Positions 32,183-42,356 of a DNA stretch of 64,000 nucleotides are shown one piece after another. The notes under the pieces are model-generated. The model worked only from the letters and a program-made list of their open reading frames with translations, did not search any database and had not been told where the DNA came from. The stretch is from Halobacillus dabanensis (GTDB lineage: Bacteria; Bacillota; Bacilli; Bacillales; Halobacillaceae): positions 122,217-186,216 of the forward strand of contig NZ_FOSB01000008.1 in assembly GCF_900114165.1 (NCBI RefSeq), written 5' to 3'. A program made the position numbers and the translations under genes. Each line of letters starts with the position of its first letter. Positions within the stretch are counted from its first letter, which is position 1.

Positions 32183-33640
32183 TTAATCTACTCGGTAACC
32201 AGGAGCGATGGCACGTGTCATGAATACGGCGAACTGATCACGGGACACGGTTGTTTTAGGTGCAAAAGTATTTGGATCACCATAACCGTTTGTAATTCCA
32301 GCATGATATAGACGGTTCACTTCCTCATCATACCAGGAGTTAGTCACAACATCAGTGAAAGGATGGCTTTCATTTGTTGCCGGGAATTCATACAAACGTT
32401 GCAGGACGACAGCCATTTCTGCCCGTGTTAACGTAGCACCAGGTTTGAATTCATTATTCCCAGTTCCCTGAAATAACCCTTCATCCACTGCTGCAGCGAT
32501 TTCGTCATAATAAGGGTAATCTTTCGGAACATCCTCAAACCCGGGATCCGGACGATCACCGATTTCTGTGTGATTCGCTCTAGTGATCAATAAAACAGCC
32601 TGCCAGCGTGTCAGAGGATCTCCGACACCGAATTTTCCTCCAGGAATACCATTAATGATACTGCGGTTATATAAATAATTGATATGTTCTTGAGCATAGT
32701 AACCATCAGCTACATCACTGAACGAGAATGTTAAATACATAGAAGTCAAAAAGCCGGTTTGCCCATCTTCCGTTCTTACCGGGTACCATACAAAATGGTT
32801 TTTGCGATCTTCCACTTTTTCATAGACGAATGGACCGGTGATTTCTACTTTTTCCCCTTTATCAACACCCATGATTTTTTCACTATCACTTGTAGGACTC
32901 TTTCTTAGGTTAGTATCCACGGTCACTTCCGCCTGGAAACCATCTTCTAAGTGGTGGCGTGTTTTAGTCAATGGCAGGTTGACTTCGTATTTCATCTTAT
33001 TGAATGTAATATTGTCGCTGCTCTCCCTATCGTACTCGAAGTCATCTTTTTCGAATGGGAGGGATTCAAGGTCCAGGTAGCTGTATTTTTCGATAATTTG
33101 GAAAACCTGTTCCTGGTAAGCACCATCGTTATGTTTTCCATCACGGTCGATGGGGCTGTTCACCGGCTTGATACCGTTGTAAGCCATAACAGCGAAATAC
33201 CAATGTTCGATGACGTTTCTTTCCATCCCATTAATCTTAGGTAGATCATTTCTTTCGAACATATCATCAAGCACTTCCACACCTGCTTTTATGTTGTAAG
33301 GCAAATCATATTTCAGGCGCTTTTCATCTAATAAAGGCTTGTTCGTCACTTGCATCAGACCAATGCCCCCATCAGCAGATACGATTGGCTCCCCATCCTC
33401 ATCGAAATGTTTCCAATCGCCATTTTCTTTTTCAGCGACAGCTTTGACAACTTCAGGAGGTATATCATATTTCAGAGCAGTTTCTGTTAGTAAACAGTTG
33501 ACGGTTTGAAGATCAGGATTTTCTTCTGGTAGATTTTCCAGATTACATTTTTCAGAAATGGTGCTTTCCGCATGTACAGGTATGTTAGTAAAAGCTAGAA
33601 AGCTAAAAATCATGATCGCACTAATGGTGATTTTTTTCAT
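32183..33640 (-). CDS. Lytic-transglycosylase-like SLH protein
   Basis: A 485-aa exported protein. It has a signal peptide (ITISAIMIFSFLAFTNIPVHA) and an SLT/lysozyme-like domain at about 45-195 (KYDIPPEVVKAVAEKENGDW with the likely catalytic Glu, ADGGIGLMQVTNKPL, and HWYFAVMAYNGIKP). A bacterial SH3 domain follows at about 235-305 (VDTNLRKSPTSDSEKIMGVD), then three C-terminal SLH domains at about 308-480. Two early cysteines (EKCNLENLP, VNCLLTET) could form a disulfide. It probably trims peptidoglycan during S-layer growth or turnover. Ribosome site AAGGGGAA. Confidence 0.85.
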   Translation of the reverse strand: MKKITISAIMIFSFLAFTNIPVHAESTISEKCNLENLPEENPDLQTVNCLLTETALKYDIPPEVVKAVAEKENGDWKHFDEDGEPIVSADGGIGLMQVTNKPLLDEKRLKYDLPYNIKAGVEVLDDMFERNDLPKINGMERNVIEHWYFAVMAYNGIKPVNSPIDRDGKHNDGAYQEQVFQIIEKYSYLDLESLPFEKDDFEYDRESSDNITFNKMKYEVNLPLTKTRHHLEDGFQAEVTVDTNLRKSPTSDSEKIMGVDKGEKVEITGPFVYEKVEDRKNHFVWYPVRTEDGQTGFLTSMYLTFSFSDVADGYYAQEHINYLYNRSIINGIPGGKFGVGDPLTRWQAVLLITRANHTEIGDRPDPGFEDVPKDYPYYDEIAAAVDEGLFQGTGNNEFKPGATLTRAEMAVVLQRLYEFPATNESHPFTDVVTNSWYDEEVNRLYHAGITNGYGDPNTFAPKTTVSRDQFAVFMTRAIAPGYRVD

Positions 33641-33813
33641 ATGTAGGGTTCCCCTTCCTAGTTCAATATTCGTAGTTTATAGAATACCATAATCTGGGTA
33701 GTATAAAAAGGTGATTGCTAGAATGCTAGCAAACGATTGGGAAAGTAAGTATAATAGATGCTGTAAAAGGTATACATAAAAGGCATCTTAGGTTTTCGTA
33801 GGGGGTAAAATGT

Positions 33814-34032
33814 ATGAAAAAACAGGTCAGTGTCCGTATCGAAGAGAGTTTGAATAATGAAATTGAAAAGAAGGCAAAAGAGCTGGGTATTAGTAAAAGC
33901 GCTTTCATGTCTTTCTCTACCCAGTTTTTCCTCCGTCAATTGACTCACGCGGAGAGCTCATCAGCCTCCAAGCAGTTCAATATGTATGAATTGATTAAGA
34001 CCAATCTGGAAAATCAATATAGAAATGATTAA
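33814..34032 (+). CDS. Ribbon-helix-helix protein (Arc/CopG-like)
   Basis: A 72-aa basic protein that opens with a beta strand (KKQVSVRIEESLNNEIEKKA) and two helices (ELGISKSAFMSFSTQFFLRQ), the pattern of RHH DNA-binding proteins. The remaining 25 residues are a short tail. RBS GTAGGGGGT. It lies alone between the SLH transglycosylase and the slaP/secA2 pair, with its own strong terminator and no toxin-like partner next to it, so a stand-alone regulator is more likely than an antitoxin. Targets unknown. Confidence 0.7.
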   Translation: MKKQVSVRIEESLNNEIEKKAKELGISKSAFMSFSTQFFLRQLTHAESSSASKQFNMYELIKTNLENQYRND

Positions 34033-34034
34033 CC

Positions 34035-34068
34035 GAAAAAACCGCTACCTCCCAAGTAGCGGTTTTTT
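34035..34068 (+). terminator. Intrinsic terminator
   Basis: The arms AAAAAACCGCTAC/GTAGCGGTTTTTT with a 7-nt loop follow the RHH gene directly. Confidence 0.92.
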
Positions 34069-34136
34069 CCATATACTTTTCTTATCGCAGAGCATCAAAG
34101 CTTTCAGCACAAATAAAAGGAGGGCCTCAGGGTCTG

Positions 34137-34232
34137 CGGAACGCCCACAAGAAAAACGGATGAAAGCAAGAACGTGTGTAGTTTCTACAAGCTCGTACCA
34201 AACACAGCAAATCGTCGTATCCCAGACCAGAA
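34137..34232 (+). repeat. Dispersed intergenic repeat A, copy 1
   Basis: About 95 bases aligning with 42268-42356: shared blocks CCACAAGAA, TGTAGTTTCTACAAGCTC (34177-34194, with a short hairpin TGTAG-TTT-CTACA), and AAATCGTCGT followed by CAGAC. No coding capacity is apparent. It lies just after a terminator. Confidence 0.7.
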
Positions 34233-34323
34233 GCCCCCATCCGTTATTTCCTTCCAACTAGTGAAATAAAAAGATAGGCACTATATTAGCGCCTATTCTT
34301 CTTACCGTGCTCCATTCTATTCT

Positions 34324-35241
34324 CTATATCTCCATTACTTCTGTACTGGATAAGCCCTCCATTTCGACAAATCCAAATCCTGTTTTTTTCAAAGACTCAG
34401 CAGGGAAAATGAACGTCCATGGCTTACTTGTGTTCATGTTGACCGTCAGTGATTTCAGTTTGAATCCGCCTTCTGCTACTACTTCCTCTGACCTATCTTC
34501 GAAACGGAGCGGTAACTGACGAAGAGTCAAACCCTGCTCGCTGCCGTTGCGGATCAAAAGCGTGACGTGAAGATCGCCATTATCCGCCTGACGGGCGTCG
34601 AGACCAAAGAAATTCACTTCTCCTGCCTTTGGAGGTTTCATCGAATCGACCAGCTGATGAAGTCTTTGCGCCTCTTCCTGAGGCAGGCTTTCTTTCCAGT
34701 GGTCTGAAAGGTCTAAGGAATGCTTGGTTGGCTTCTTTTTCAGCTCGAGCGCAAGACGCCACCCCTGGGCGGGTATTTCCTTTTCCGAATCACGAATGCT
34801 GGAAGGTGGGAACAAGAAAGTCCATGGGCGACTTGACTTACCTGGGATTGTTCCGACCGCGCTCAAATCAAACGGTTGGCGAGCGACGGTTTCTCCTTGT
34901 TTATCTAAAATTATAATAGCGGCGGGCTTCATTTGTATCCCTTTGGATAATGAATTTCGAACAAAGGCATCGACGATTAGTCCGCCGTCTTTTTCCTTGA
35001 TTTCAACCCCATACACACTTACCTGGTTCGGTTGCAGTGGCGGCAGTTCCTGATTCAAGAACCGGTACACGTACACTTCTTCTTCTGGAAGGTGCCATTC
35101 TGGATGGATGGAAAGGTCTGTGTAGATTTCACTCTCCTTCTCATCTAACGGCTTCTGATCGACAAAATCGCCTGCATCTACACCACTTTCATCAAAAGTA
35201 CCATCTTCATGGAGCTCTTTCTTTTTCAGGAAATTAAACAT
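34324..35241 (-). CDS. slaP: Accessory Sec system S-layer assembly protein SlaP
   Basis: A 305-aa cytosolic protein matching the SlaP family, the partner of SecA2 in S-layer export in B. anthracis. Features: basic opening MFNFLKKKELHEDGTFDESG, an acidic stretch, and two beta-sandwich-like halves, each with an internal repeat (LIVDAFVRNSLSKGIQMKP and LHVTLLIRNGSEQGLTLRQ; SSRPWTFLFPPSSI and TSKPWTFIFPAESL). ATG 35241 overlaps the last codons of secA2 (8 nt) and has GGAGG just before, indicating coupling. A longer frame from 35364 is only an overlap with secA2. Confidence is high from sequence character and position. Confidence 0.88.
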   Translation of the reverse strand: MFNFLKKKELHEDGTFDESGVDAGDFVDQKPLDEKESEIYTDLSIHPEWHLPEEEVYVYRFLNQELPPLQPNQVSVYGVEIKEKDGGLIVDAFVRNSLSKGIQMKPAAIIILDKQGETVARQPFDLSAVGTIPGKSSRPWTFLFPPSSIRDSEKEIPAQGWRLALELKKKPTKHSLDLSDHWKESLPQEEAQRLHQLVDSMKPPKAGEVNFFGLDARQADNGDLHVTLLIRNGSEQGLTLRQLPLRFEDRSEEVVAEGGFKLKSLTVNMNTSKPWTFIFPAESLKKTGFGFVEMEGLSSTEVMEI

Positions 35242-37621
35242 CAGACGCTGCCTCCTTTGCTGTCTTCTTCTTAGGAGCCCGGGACAATTTTGCCATGAGA
35301 ATGACCAGCTCTTTCTTGATCTGGGTAAAGTTGTGCTGGAAGATATCCAGACCATCTTTCTCATAGAGGCGAATCGGATCTTCTTGTTGATATTGTCGGA
35401 TGCCGATTCCTTCTTTCAACCGGTTCATCATCTCAAGATGGCGGACCCAAAGCTGATCAAGGGCGGTGACAGCCCCTTGTTTCCAGCGGGTTTGAAGAAC
35501 CGTGTCCATTTCAAACTTCTTCAATTCACCTAAATAATGATCGACGAAAGGAGCAAGTTTTTCTTCCAAATCTTCCTTGCTTTCATAAGAACCTTCAGAG
35601 AGCCCGGATTCTTGAACGAAAGGAATCCCGCGTCGTAATTCCTCTTCCAGGTGCTCCAGCGGCCAATTTTCTGGTACGACAGTTTCCGGACAATAACGAT
35701 CGATTTCGCTTTGGAGGTAATCCGTGACCATCGGGGAAACAAGTTCGATAGTGTTTTTCTCTTGGAGTATTCGATCTCGTAATTCATAAATGACTTTCCG
35801 CTGGTCATTGATGACATCATCCAATTTCAATGTGAACTCCCGGATATTATAGTTGCTTCCTTCACTGATTTTTTGGACCGTATCAATGAACTTATGAAAA
35901 TCTTTATTCAACACCTGTCCATTGTCATCCGTTTTAATCGATTTTAGCTTACGGTCCCGTTCGACTTTAGCGAATCTTTCAATCATATCGTCTTCTAAAG
36001 AAATGATGAATTGGGAGGAACCAGGGTCTCCCTGGCGGCCTGACCTCCCTTTCAGTTGATTATCGATCCTCCGTGACTCATGACGTTCCGTACCGATGAC
36101 ATGAAGCCCTCCCAGTTCCTGGACTCCTTCACCAAGCATGATGTCTGTTCCACGTCCTGCCATGTTCGTTGCAATCGTAATCGTCCCTTTTTGACCGGCT
36201 AGTGAAATAAGGCGTACTTCCTGTTCGATACTTTTCGCATTCAACAGTTCATAGGAAAAACCAGCCTCATCGAGGTATTCCGCTGCTTTGTCGGATTGAA
36301 GAATGGAAGAGGTTCCGATCAAGATCGGTTGCCCTGTCTGATGGACAGCTGCTACTTCCCGGACAAGCTCTTCATATTTCTGTTCTTTATTCAAGAAAAC
36401 TTTATCCGGTCTATCCTCACGTAAAATCGGCTTGTTGGTTGGAACTTGAATAACATCCATCCCATAAACCGTTTGAAATTCCTTTTCTTCTGTTTTGGCT
36501 GTCCCGGTCATACCGGACAATGTCGGGTACATACGGAAATAGTTTTGCACAGTGATGGATGCTTGCGGTTTGTTCTCTTCGGTAATATCTAATCCTTCTT
36601 TCGCTTCTAAAGCCTGATGAAGGCCATCAGACATTGAACGGCCTTCCATTAAGCGACCGGTGAACATATCGACAAGCTTCAGTTCACGCCCTTCGACAAT
36701 ATAGTCGACATCACGTTCAAACATAACTAAGGCCCGGACAGCCTGAATCATATAATGGTAGAGTGTTTGGTGTTCGATATCAAACAAATTGTCGATGCCG
36801 AACGCCCGCTCGATCTTTGTAATACCATCTTCGGTTAAAGTCACGCTTTTCGTTTCCACGTCATATTGATAATCCTCTTCCCGTTGGAAGGAACGGGCCA
36901 ATTTTGCCCCGACTTTATGAAGGTTGGCACTGGATTGCATTTTACCGGCAATGACTAATGGGGTTTTCGCTTCATCGACAAGCACACTATCAATCTCATC
37001 CACAATTGCAAAATGATACGGACGCTGGACTTTCTGATTGATGTCTTTCACCATATGATCCCTGAGAAAGTCAAAACCGAATTCGGTGCCGATACCATAG
37101 GTGATGTCCGCTTGATAAGCCGCTTTCTTTTCAGCCTGGGAGATTCCAGGGACGTTGAGGCCTACAGTCAGACCGAGGAACTCATGCAAAGGTCCCATCA
37201 TTTCAAAGTCACGTCTTGCTAAATATTCATTGACAGTGATGACATGGACGCCTTTACCTTCCAGCGCTTTTAAATAACTGGCAAGTGTGGCGACTAAAGT
37301 TTTTCCTTCTCCTGTCGCCATTTCAGCAATATCCCCGTCCGTCAATACAAGCCCTCCGACTAGCTGTACATCGAAGTGGCGCATCCCCAGAACCCGTTTG
37401 GCAGCTTCACGGACTACGGCGAAAGCTTCTTCTCTTATCTCATATATACTCGTTCCATTATGTAAAAGTTGTTGAAACTGAACGGTCTTTTCTCTCAATT
37501 CTTCATTCGACAAACGGATCATTTCATCTTCATAAGCATTGATGGACTGGACAGATGAATCGTATTTCTTCCATTGACGTTCATTCTTGGCAGGCAAAAT
37601 CTTTTTCATTGATTCTATCAT
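35234..37621 (-). CDS. secA2: Accessory preprotein translocase ATPase SecA2
   Basis: A 795-aa SecA. Motor motifs: Walker A region MATGEGKTLVATLA (about residue 100), VDEIDSVLVDEA, MSGTAKTEE, TNMAGRGTDIMLGEGV, and GRSGRQGDPGSSQF. It lacks the C-terminal zinc-binding CxCxxxxxxCH tail of housekeeping SecA, ending APKKKTAKEAASDV, as usual for SecA2. ATG 37621 follows AAGGAG. It drives export of selected proteins through SecYEG; in B. anthracis these are the S-layer proteins. It is coupled to slaP by overlap. Likely cargo here: the SLH proteins at 23180 and 29917, which share an unusual signal peptide. Confidence 0.94.
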   Translation of the reverse strand: MIESMKKILPAKNERQWKKYDSSVQSINAYEDEMIRLSNEELREKTVQFQQLLHNGTSIYEIREEAFAVVREAAKRVLGMRHFDVQLVGGLVLTDGDIAEMATGEGKTLVATLASYLKALEGKGVHVITVNEYLARRDFEMMGPLHEFLGLTVGLNVPGISQAEKKAAYQADITYGIGTEFGFDFLRDHMVKDINQKVQRPYHFAIVDEIDSVLVDEAKTPLVIAGKMQSSANLHKVGAKLARSFQREEDYQYDVETKSVTLTEDGITKIERAFGIDNLFDIEHQTLYHYMIQAVRALVMFERDVDYIVEGRELKLVDMFTGRLMEGRSMSDGLHQALEAKEGLDITEENKPQASITVQNYFRMYPTLSGMTGTAKTEEKEFQTVYGMDVIQVPTNKPILREDRPDKVFLNKEQKYEELVREVAAVHQTGQPILIGTSSILQSDKAAEYLDEAGFSYELLNAKSIEQEVRLISLAGQKGTITIATNMAGRGTDIMLGEGVQELGGLHVIGTERHESRRIDNQLKGRSGRQGDPGSSQFIISLEDDMIERFAKVERDRKLKSIKTDDNGQVLNKDFHKFIDTVQKISEGSNYNIREFTLKLDDVINDQRKVIYELRDRILQEKNTIELVSPMVTDYLQSEIDRYCPETVVPENWPLEHLEEELRRGIPFVQESGLSEGSYESKEDLEEKLAPFVDHYLGELKKFEMDTVLQTRWKQGAVTALDQLWVRHLEMMNRLKEGIGIRQYQQEDPIRLYEKDGLDIFQHNFTQIKKELVILMAKLSRAPKKKTAKEAASDV

Positions 37622-37842
37622 CTATACAGACGCTCCTTGAAAAAATAGTCATTATATCATATCTTAGCATGTTATCAGACTTTTTTTCTACAATCCTACC
37701 AATCAAACTATTTTTAGTGACGAAATATTTAGGATATTCGATTGATTTGTGTGAATTATTTGAATATAATTGTAAATGTAAATTACTAGAAAGGAGAGGA
37801 GTATTTAGTAATCAGCTAAAAATTATCGGAGGAGGAACCTTT

Positions 37843-40800
37843 TTGAATTTGAAAAAAAGTTTAATTTTGTTCTTTATTTTCCTTCTGGCCTTTTCAAACT
37901 CCGCTTTTGCAGCAACCGGTCTCCCTGACAAAAATTTAGGGGAATCCAGTCCAGCTGAAGCTGAAAAGGCAGCGGAAAGAGTGTTCCAGACGGATGATGA
38001 GGACAAGGAATATGATGCGAATGAAGAAGTACGAGTGATCGTTGAGCTAGAAGATGAACCGACGATTTATTCTGCGCAAAGTTTAGGCAAGAGTTATAGT
38101 GAACTATCTGATTCGAATAAACAGAAACTAAGGAAAGCGGCATTGGATGCCCAGGAGCAAGTGAAGGCATCCATACAAAGCCAATCGATTCCTATGGACT
38201 ACAAAGAAAGCTTTACGACTGTAGTCAATGGTTTCAGTGGAACAGTGACTTATAAGTCTGTCGAAGTGATAGAGAGCTTACCGAACGTGGGCGAAGTACA
38301 TATCACAAATGAATACGAGCGTCCGACAGAGCAGCCGGAAATGCTTTATAGTAAAGAACTGGTGAAAGCTCAAAAGACGTGGCAGGAATATGGTTATAAA
38401 GGGGAAGGAATGACGGTCGGTGTCATTGATACAGGAATCGACCCTGATCATCAGGACATGGTCCTCAGTGAAGAAACAGATCCGGAAATCAGTCCATCCG
38501 ATGTCGATGCATTGAAAGAGACAGGGGAACTGGACGGCAAGTACTTCACAGAAAAGGTCCCTTATGGGTACAACTATGCGGATGAAAATAATGAAGTCCT
38601 GGATCTTGGCCCTGAGGCAAGCATGCACGGGATGCACGTATCCGGTACAGTCGGCGCCAATGGCGATGAAGACAACGGTGGCTTGAAAGGGGTAGCTCCG
38701 GAAGCTCAGATCCTCGGATTGAAAGTTTTCGGTAACGACCCTGAAATGCCATCCACTTATGGAGATATTTACGTCAAAGCGATTGATGACGCAATCCTAT
38801 TAGGGGCAGATGTCATCAACATGAGTCTTGGTTCTACAGCAAGCTTTGTCGATGAGGAAGATCCAGAACAGAAAGCGATTGCAAGAGCGGTCGATAATGG
38901 TGTGATGATGGCTATCTCAGCTGGTAACTCAGCTAAATTCGGTGAAGGATTCGGTGCTCCATTAGCATCCAACCCTGACATCGGTCTTGTGGGAGCTCCT
39001 GGTCTTTCCACGGATTCCCTGCAGGTAGCGTCCTTCGAAAATGAATACTTGATGCTGGAAGGATTCAACACACGGATCAATGGAGAAGAAGGAACTCCTG
39101 TACCATTCCTATCTGCCAGCGATGTTCACCCTGACTCTCTGGGAGAAGGGTACCATGAAGTCGTTTATGCAGGTTTAGGAAGAACTCCCGGGGATTCTGA
39201 TGTAGCTCCTGAAGCAAATGATTTTGAAGGTGTAGATGTGGAAGGGAAAATCGCGTTGATTCAACGTGGAGAATCTACTTTCGTCAGTAAGACACTGAAC
39301 GCCCAGGAACGTGGCGCTAAAGGTGTCATCATTTTCAACAACGTTTCTGGTTATATCAGTATGGCATCAAGTGGAGAAATCAACATTCCTCAATTGTCCA
39401 TCATGAAAGATTTGGGCGAGAATTTAAGAGATGAATTAGTAGAAGGGAATACAGTAGAAATTTCCTTTGAAGGGGAAGAAGTACAATCGATCAACCCTGA
39501 ATTCGGAAACTTATCTTCTTTCACTTCCTGGGGGGTTACACCGAATCTGGATTTCAAACCGGAAATCACGGCTCCGGGCGGGAATATCCTATCCACACTT
39601 CAGGATGATGAATACGGCTTGATGAGCGGTACATCGATGGCTGCTCCACACGTTGCTGGTGGATCAGCTCTTGTAATGCAGCGCATTGAGGACGAATTCG
39701 ACCTGTCAGGTGAAGACCGCGTCGAAATGGCGAAAAATATTTTGATGAACACGTCTGTGCCACAACTGGATACAGGTCTTTACAATGATCATTATCAATC
39801 AGGACTGGCTTTCTCTCCAAGAAGACAGGGAGCAGGATTGATGGACTTGCATGCAGCTATGCAGACACCTGCCATTGCCACAGAAAAAGAAACAGGACTT
39901 GGTAAAGTCGCTCTTAAAGAGATCGACGGGAAAGAGTCCTTCACTTTGACGGTAGAAAACTTCAGTGATGAAGCAGCTACTTATAATGTGGAAGGTACGG
40001 TCCAGACAGACATGATGGCAGATGGCGCAAGCCTGGAAGAAACACAAGGAATCTACAAAGAAGGAACCATCAGTGAAGAAGCGCCATACGCTGGGGAGTA
40101 TCCATTAGAGATTTCTTCGGATAATGGTCGTCAAGTTGAAGAGGACTATCAAGTATTCGTACCAGCAGGATCTTCCACCGAGATCACTGTAACCGTTGAT
40201 CTTGAAGATGCAATTGATTGGTACGGAAACCAGCCATTAGATGAAATCTTTGAAAATGGTTACTTTGTCGAAGGATTCATCACACTGGTAGACCCGGCTG
40301 ATGTGAACCCTACATTGAATGTTCCTTACGTCGGTTTCAATGGTGAATGGGACGAAGCACCAATTGTAGATGACACCATCTACGAAACAGAAGGTGAATC
40401 TTTCTATGGTCAAACAGGTCTATTAACACCATTCGGAGCAGAGCTCTATTATCTTGGGGTCGATCCACTTCTTGGGGAAGAAGAAGCATTGACTGGATCC
40501 GAGCTTCATCTTGGTTTTTCCCCGGATGGAGATGGGATGGCGGATACAGTGATGCCGATCCTATCATTCTTAAGAAATGCGAAAGAAGTAGAATTCAATA
40601 TTCTGGATGAAGATAAGAATGAACTTCGCACATTAAGGACAGAAGATGAAATAAGAAAACACTACTACGACGGAGGCGCTGCTCCTTCTTACACGATTTA
40701 TGACCAAGCTGCGTGGGATGGGAAAGTCGACGGAGAAGTCGTAGAAGATGGATTGTATTATTATGAAATCAAGTCTGTTGTCGACTATCCAGATGCTGAC

Positions 40801-42186
40801 TGGCAGTCTAAAGTGATTCCAGTCCGTGTGGACACCACAACTCCAGACTTGAATGTCGATTATGACGGGGAAACAAATGAAGTGACATGGGAAGCTGCCG
40901 ATCAAGGGGCAGGTCTTTCCCACTTTGAAGTAGTTGTCAACGGGGAAACTGTAACAGAAAAACCTTTATCTGCGGATACAAAGTCTTTTGAACTTGAAAC
41001 AGAAGAGGTAGAAAGTGTAAGAGTGGTCGCACACGACTATGCTGGTAACAGTACGACAGATAGTGCGCTTGAAGGTGAGGATGGAACGATTCCTTACGTT
41101 ACTGCATTGACTCCGGAGGCGCTGGAATTCCAGACGAATAAAGCTGTACAAGTCATCGGTTATGTTAAGGACGATTCGGAAGTGGATAGTCTCACCATCA
41201 ACGGTAAAGACGTGAAGCTGACATGGAACTCTGCCGAAAAACGTTTTGACTTCAACACGACGATCGACTTTAAATCTGATGGGTTGAAAGAATTGGAGTT
41301 CATCGCAGTTGATGATAGCGGAAATGATATCTCGTTCACTCGTCGTTTCTTGCTTGATTCTACAAGCCCTGAATTGACAGTGGATGGTCCACACGTAACA
41401 AGTGAAAGCGAAGTCGATCTTTCTCTTAACATGAAAGATAATGACGATTCATTAAGACTTTATGTCGATGGAAGCGAAGTGTATGCTCAAGGAAATAAGA
41501 CACCATATGATATGAAGAATACTGACAAGGATTATACGCATACGGTTCAATTGGATGATGGCAAGAATACCTTCCAAGTAGAAGTGGAAGATGCTGCTGG
41601 AAACATGACTGAGAAAACAGTTACGATTTACCGTAGTGAGGAAGAACCAAAAGCATTCAATGATATTAATGAAAGCTACTTTGCTAAAGAAGCTATCGAG
41701 AAATTGAATGTTGCTGGTGTCATCAACGGATATCCAAATGGTGATTTCGGAATCAACGATCCGATCACGCGTCGTCAAGCGGCACAAATGATTGTCCGTG
41801 CTTTTGATCTTGATACTTCTAATGTCGAAGATCCGGGATTGAAAGATGTAGCCACAAATGATCGAGCTTATGGTGAAATTGCAGCCATTGCCAATGCTGG
41901 TATCATGGTAGGTTCAGCTAAGGGTGAGTTTATGCCGGACAAGACCCTTACTCGTGCAGAAATGGCGAAAATCGTAGTCGAAGCTTATGACCTTGAAGGT
42001 TCGACTTCAAAACGATTTGAGGATGTCTCCCCGGCTAGCTGGGCAGCTCCTTATATCAATACTCTATCAGCAAATGAAATTACCACTGGTTATCCAGATG
42101 GAACATTCAAGCCTGATAACGAAACAAGACGTTCCGAGTTTGCTATGTTCCTGGCAAGAGCGGAAGACGATCGTTTCAAAGAATAA
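37843..42186 (+). CDS. Giant S8 protease with PA domain and C-terminal SLH
   Basis: A 1447-aa exported protease of the Vpr/C5a-peptidase type. Signal peptide (LILFFIFLLAFSNSAFA); propeptide of inhibitor type to about 165; catalytic Asp about 196 (GVIDTGIDPDHQD), His about 262 (SMHGMHVSGT), a protease-associated domain inserted at about 460-525 (VEGKIALIQRGESTFVSKTL), and Ser about 598 (LMSGTSMAAPHVAGG). Beta-sandwich domains follow at about 680-1000 (including DGKESFTLTVENFSDEAATY), then Ig-like modules to about 1260. Three SLH domains lie at about 1270-1445. The true start is TTG 37843 behind GGAGGAGGA; the frame upstream to 37555 is spurious because it runs antisense to secA2. Likely surface protein processing. 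Confidence 0.92.
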   Translation: MNLKKSLILFFIFLLAFSNSAFAATGLPDKNLGESSPAEAEKAAERVFQTDDEDKEYDANEEVRVIVELEDEPTIYSAQSLGKSYSELSDSNKQKLRKAALDAQEQVKASIQSQSIPMDYKESFTTVVNGFSGTVTYKSVEVIESLPNVGEVHITNEYERPTEQPEMLYSKELVKAQKTWQEYGYKGEGMTVGVIDTGIDPDHQDMVLSEETDPEISPSDVDALKETGELDGKYFTEKVPYGYNYADENNEVLDLGPEASMHGMHVSGTVGANGDEDNGGLKGVAPEAQILGLKVFGNDPEMPSTYGDIYVKAIDDAILLGADVINMSLGSTASFVDEEDPEQKAIARAVDNGVMMAISAGNSAKFGEGFGAPLASNPDIGLVGAPGLSTDSLQVASFENEYLMLEGFNTRINGEEGTPVPFLSASDVHPDSLGEGYHEVVYAGLGRTPGDSDVAPEANDFEGVDVEGKIALIQRGESTFVSKTLNAQERGAKGVIIFNNVSGYISMASSGEINIPQLSIMKDLGENLRDELVEGNTVEISFEGEEVQSINPEFGNLSSFTSWGVTPNLDFKPEITAPGGNILSTLQDDEYGLMSGTSMAAPHVAGGSALVMQRIEDEFDLSGEDRVEMAKNILMNTSVPQLDTGLYNDHYQSGLAFSPRRQGAGLMDLHAAMQTPAIATEKETGLGKVALKEIDGKESFTLTVENFSDEAATYNVEGTVQTDMMADGASLEETQGIYKEGTISEEAPYAGEYPLEISSDNGRQVEEDYQVFVPAGSSTEITVTVDLEDAIDWYGNQPLDEIFENGYFVEGFITLVDPADVNPTLNVPYVGFNGEWDEAPIVDDTIYETEGESFYGQTGLLTPFGAELYYLGVDPLLGEEEALTGSELHLGFSPDGDGMADTVMPILSFLRNAKEVEFNILDEDKNELRTLRTEDEIRKHYYDGGAAPSYTIYDQAAWDGKVDGEVVEDGLYYYEIKSVVDYPDADWQSKVIPVRVDTTTPDLNVDYDGETNEVTWEAADQGAGLSHFEVVVNGETVTEKPLSADTKSFELETEEVESVRVVAHDYAGNSTTDSALEGEDGTIPYVTALTPEALEFQTNKAVQVIGYVKDDSEVDSLTINGKDVKLTWNSAEKRFDFNTTIDFKSDGLKELEFIAVDDSGNDISFTRRFLLDSTSPELTVDGPHVTSESEVDLSLNMKDNDDSLRLYVDGSEVYAQGNKTPYDMKNTDKDYTHTVQLDDGKNTFQVEVEDAAGNMTEKTVTIYRSEEEPKAFNDINESYFAKEAIEKLNVAGVINGYPNGDFGINDPITRRQAAQMIVRAFDLDTSNVEDPGLKDVATNDRAYGEIAAIANAGIMVGSAKGEFMPDKTLTRAEMAKIVVEAYDLEGSTSKRFEDVSPASWAAPYINTLSANEITTGYPDGTFKPDNETRRSEFAMFLARAEDDRFKE

Positions 42187-42196
42187 TAGCATACAG

Positions 42197-42232
42197 AAAA
42201 AGGGACCATTCCTCCGAATGGTCCCTTTTTTC
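42197..42232 (+). terminator. Intrinsic terminator
   Basis: The arms AAAAAGGGACCATT/AATGGTCCCTTTTT with a 6-nt loop end in T6. Confidence 0.93.
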
Positions 42233-42267
42233 ATTTATAAAAGTGGGAAAGCAAAGGGGGCTGGTAA

Positions 42268-42356
42268 ACGTCCACAAGAAGAGCGGAAGGAAACCGGGTT
42301 ACATGTAGTTTCTACAAGCTCATCCAGAATACAGAAAATCGTCGTTTCTCAGACTC
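42268..42356 (+). repeat. Dispersed intergenic repeat A, copy 2
   Basis: Aligns with 34137-34232 in the same orientation, sharing CCACAAGAA, ATGTAGTTTCTACAAGCTCA and AAATCGTCGT then TCAGAC. Like copy 1 it follows a terminator. The two direct copies bracket slaP-secA2 and the giant protease. Confidence 0.7.

Noticed and set aside
33814..34032. Antitoxin of a toxin-antitoxin pair
   Set aside because: No small toxin-like frame lies next to it; it has its own terminator and stands alone.
35242..35364. N-terminal extension of SlaP
   Set aside because: These 41 codons lie inside secA2 in another frame; ATG 35241 has GGAGG and the usual SlaP start.
37555..37842. Upstream extension of the giant protease frame by 96 codons
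   Set aside because: It overlaps secA2 on the other strand, has no ribosome site, and places the clear signal peptide inside the protein. TTG 37843 behind GGAGGAGGA is the supported start.
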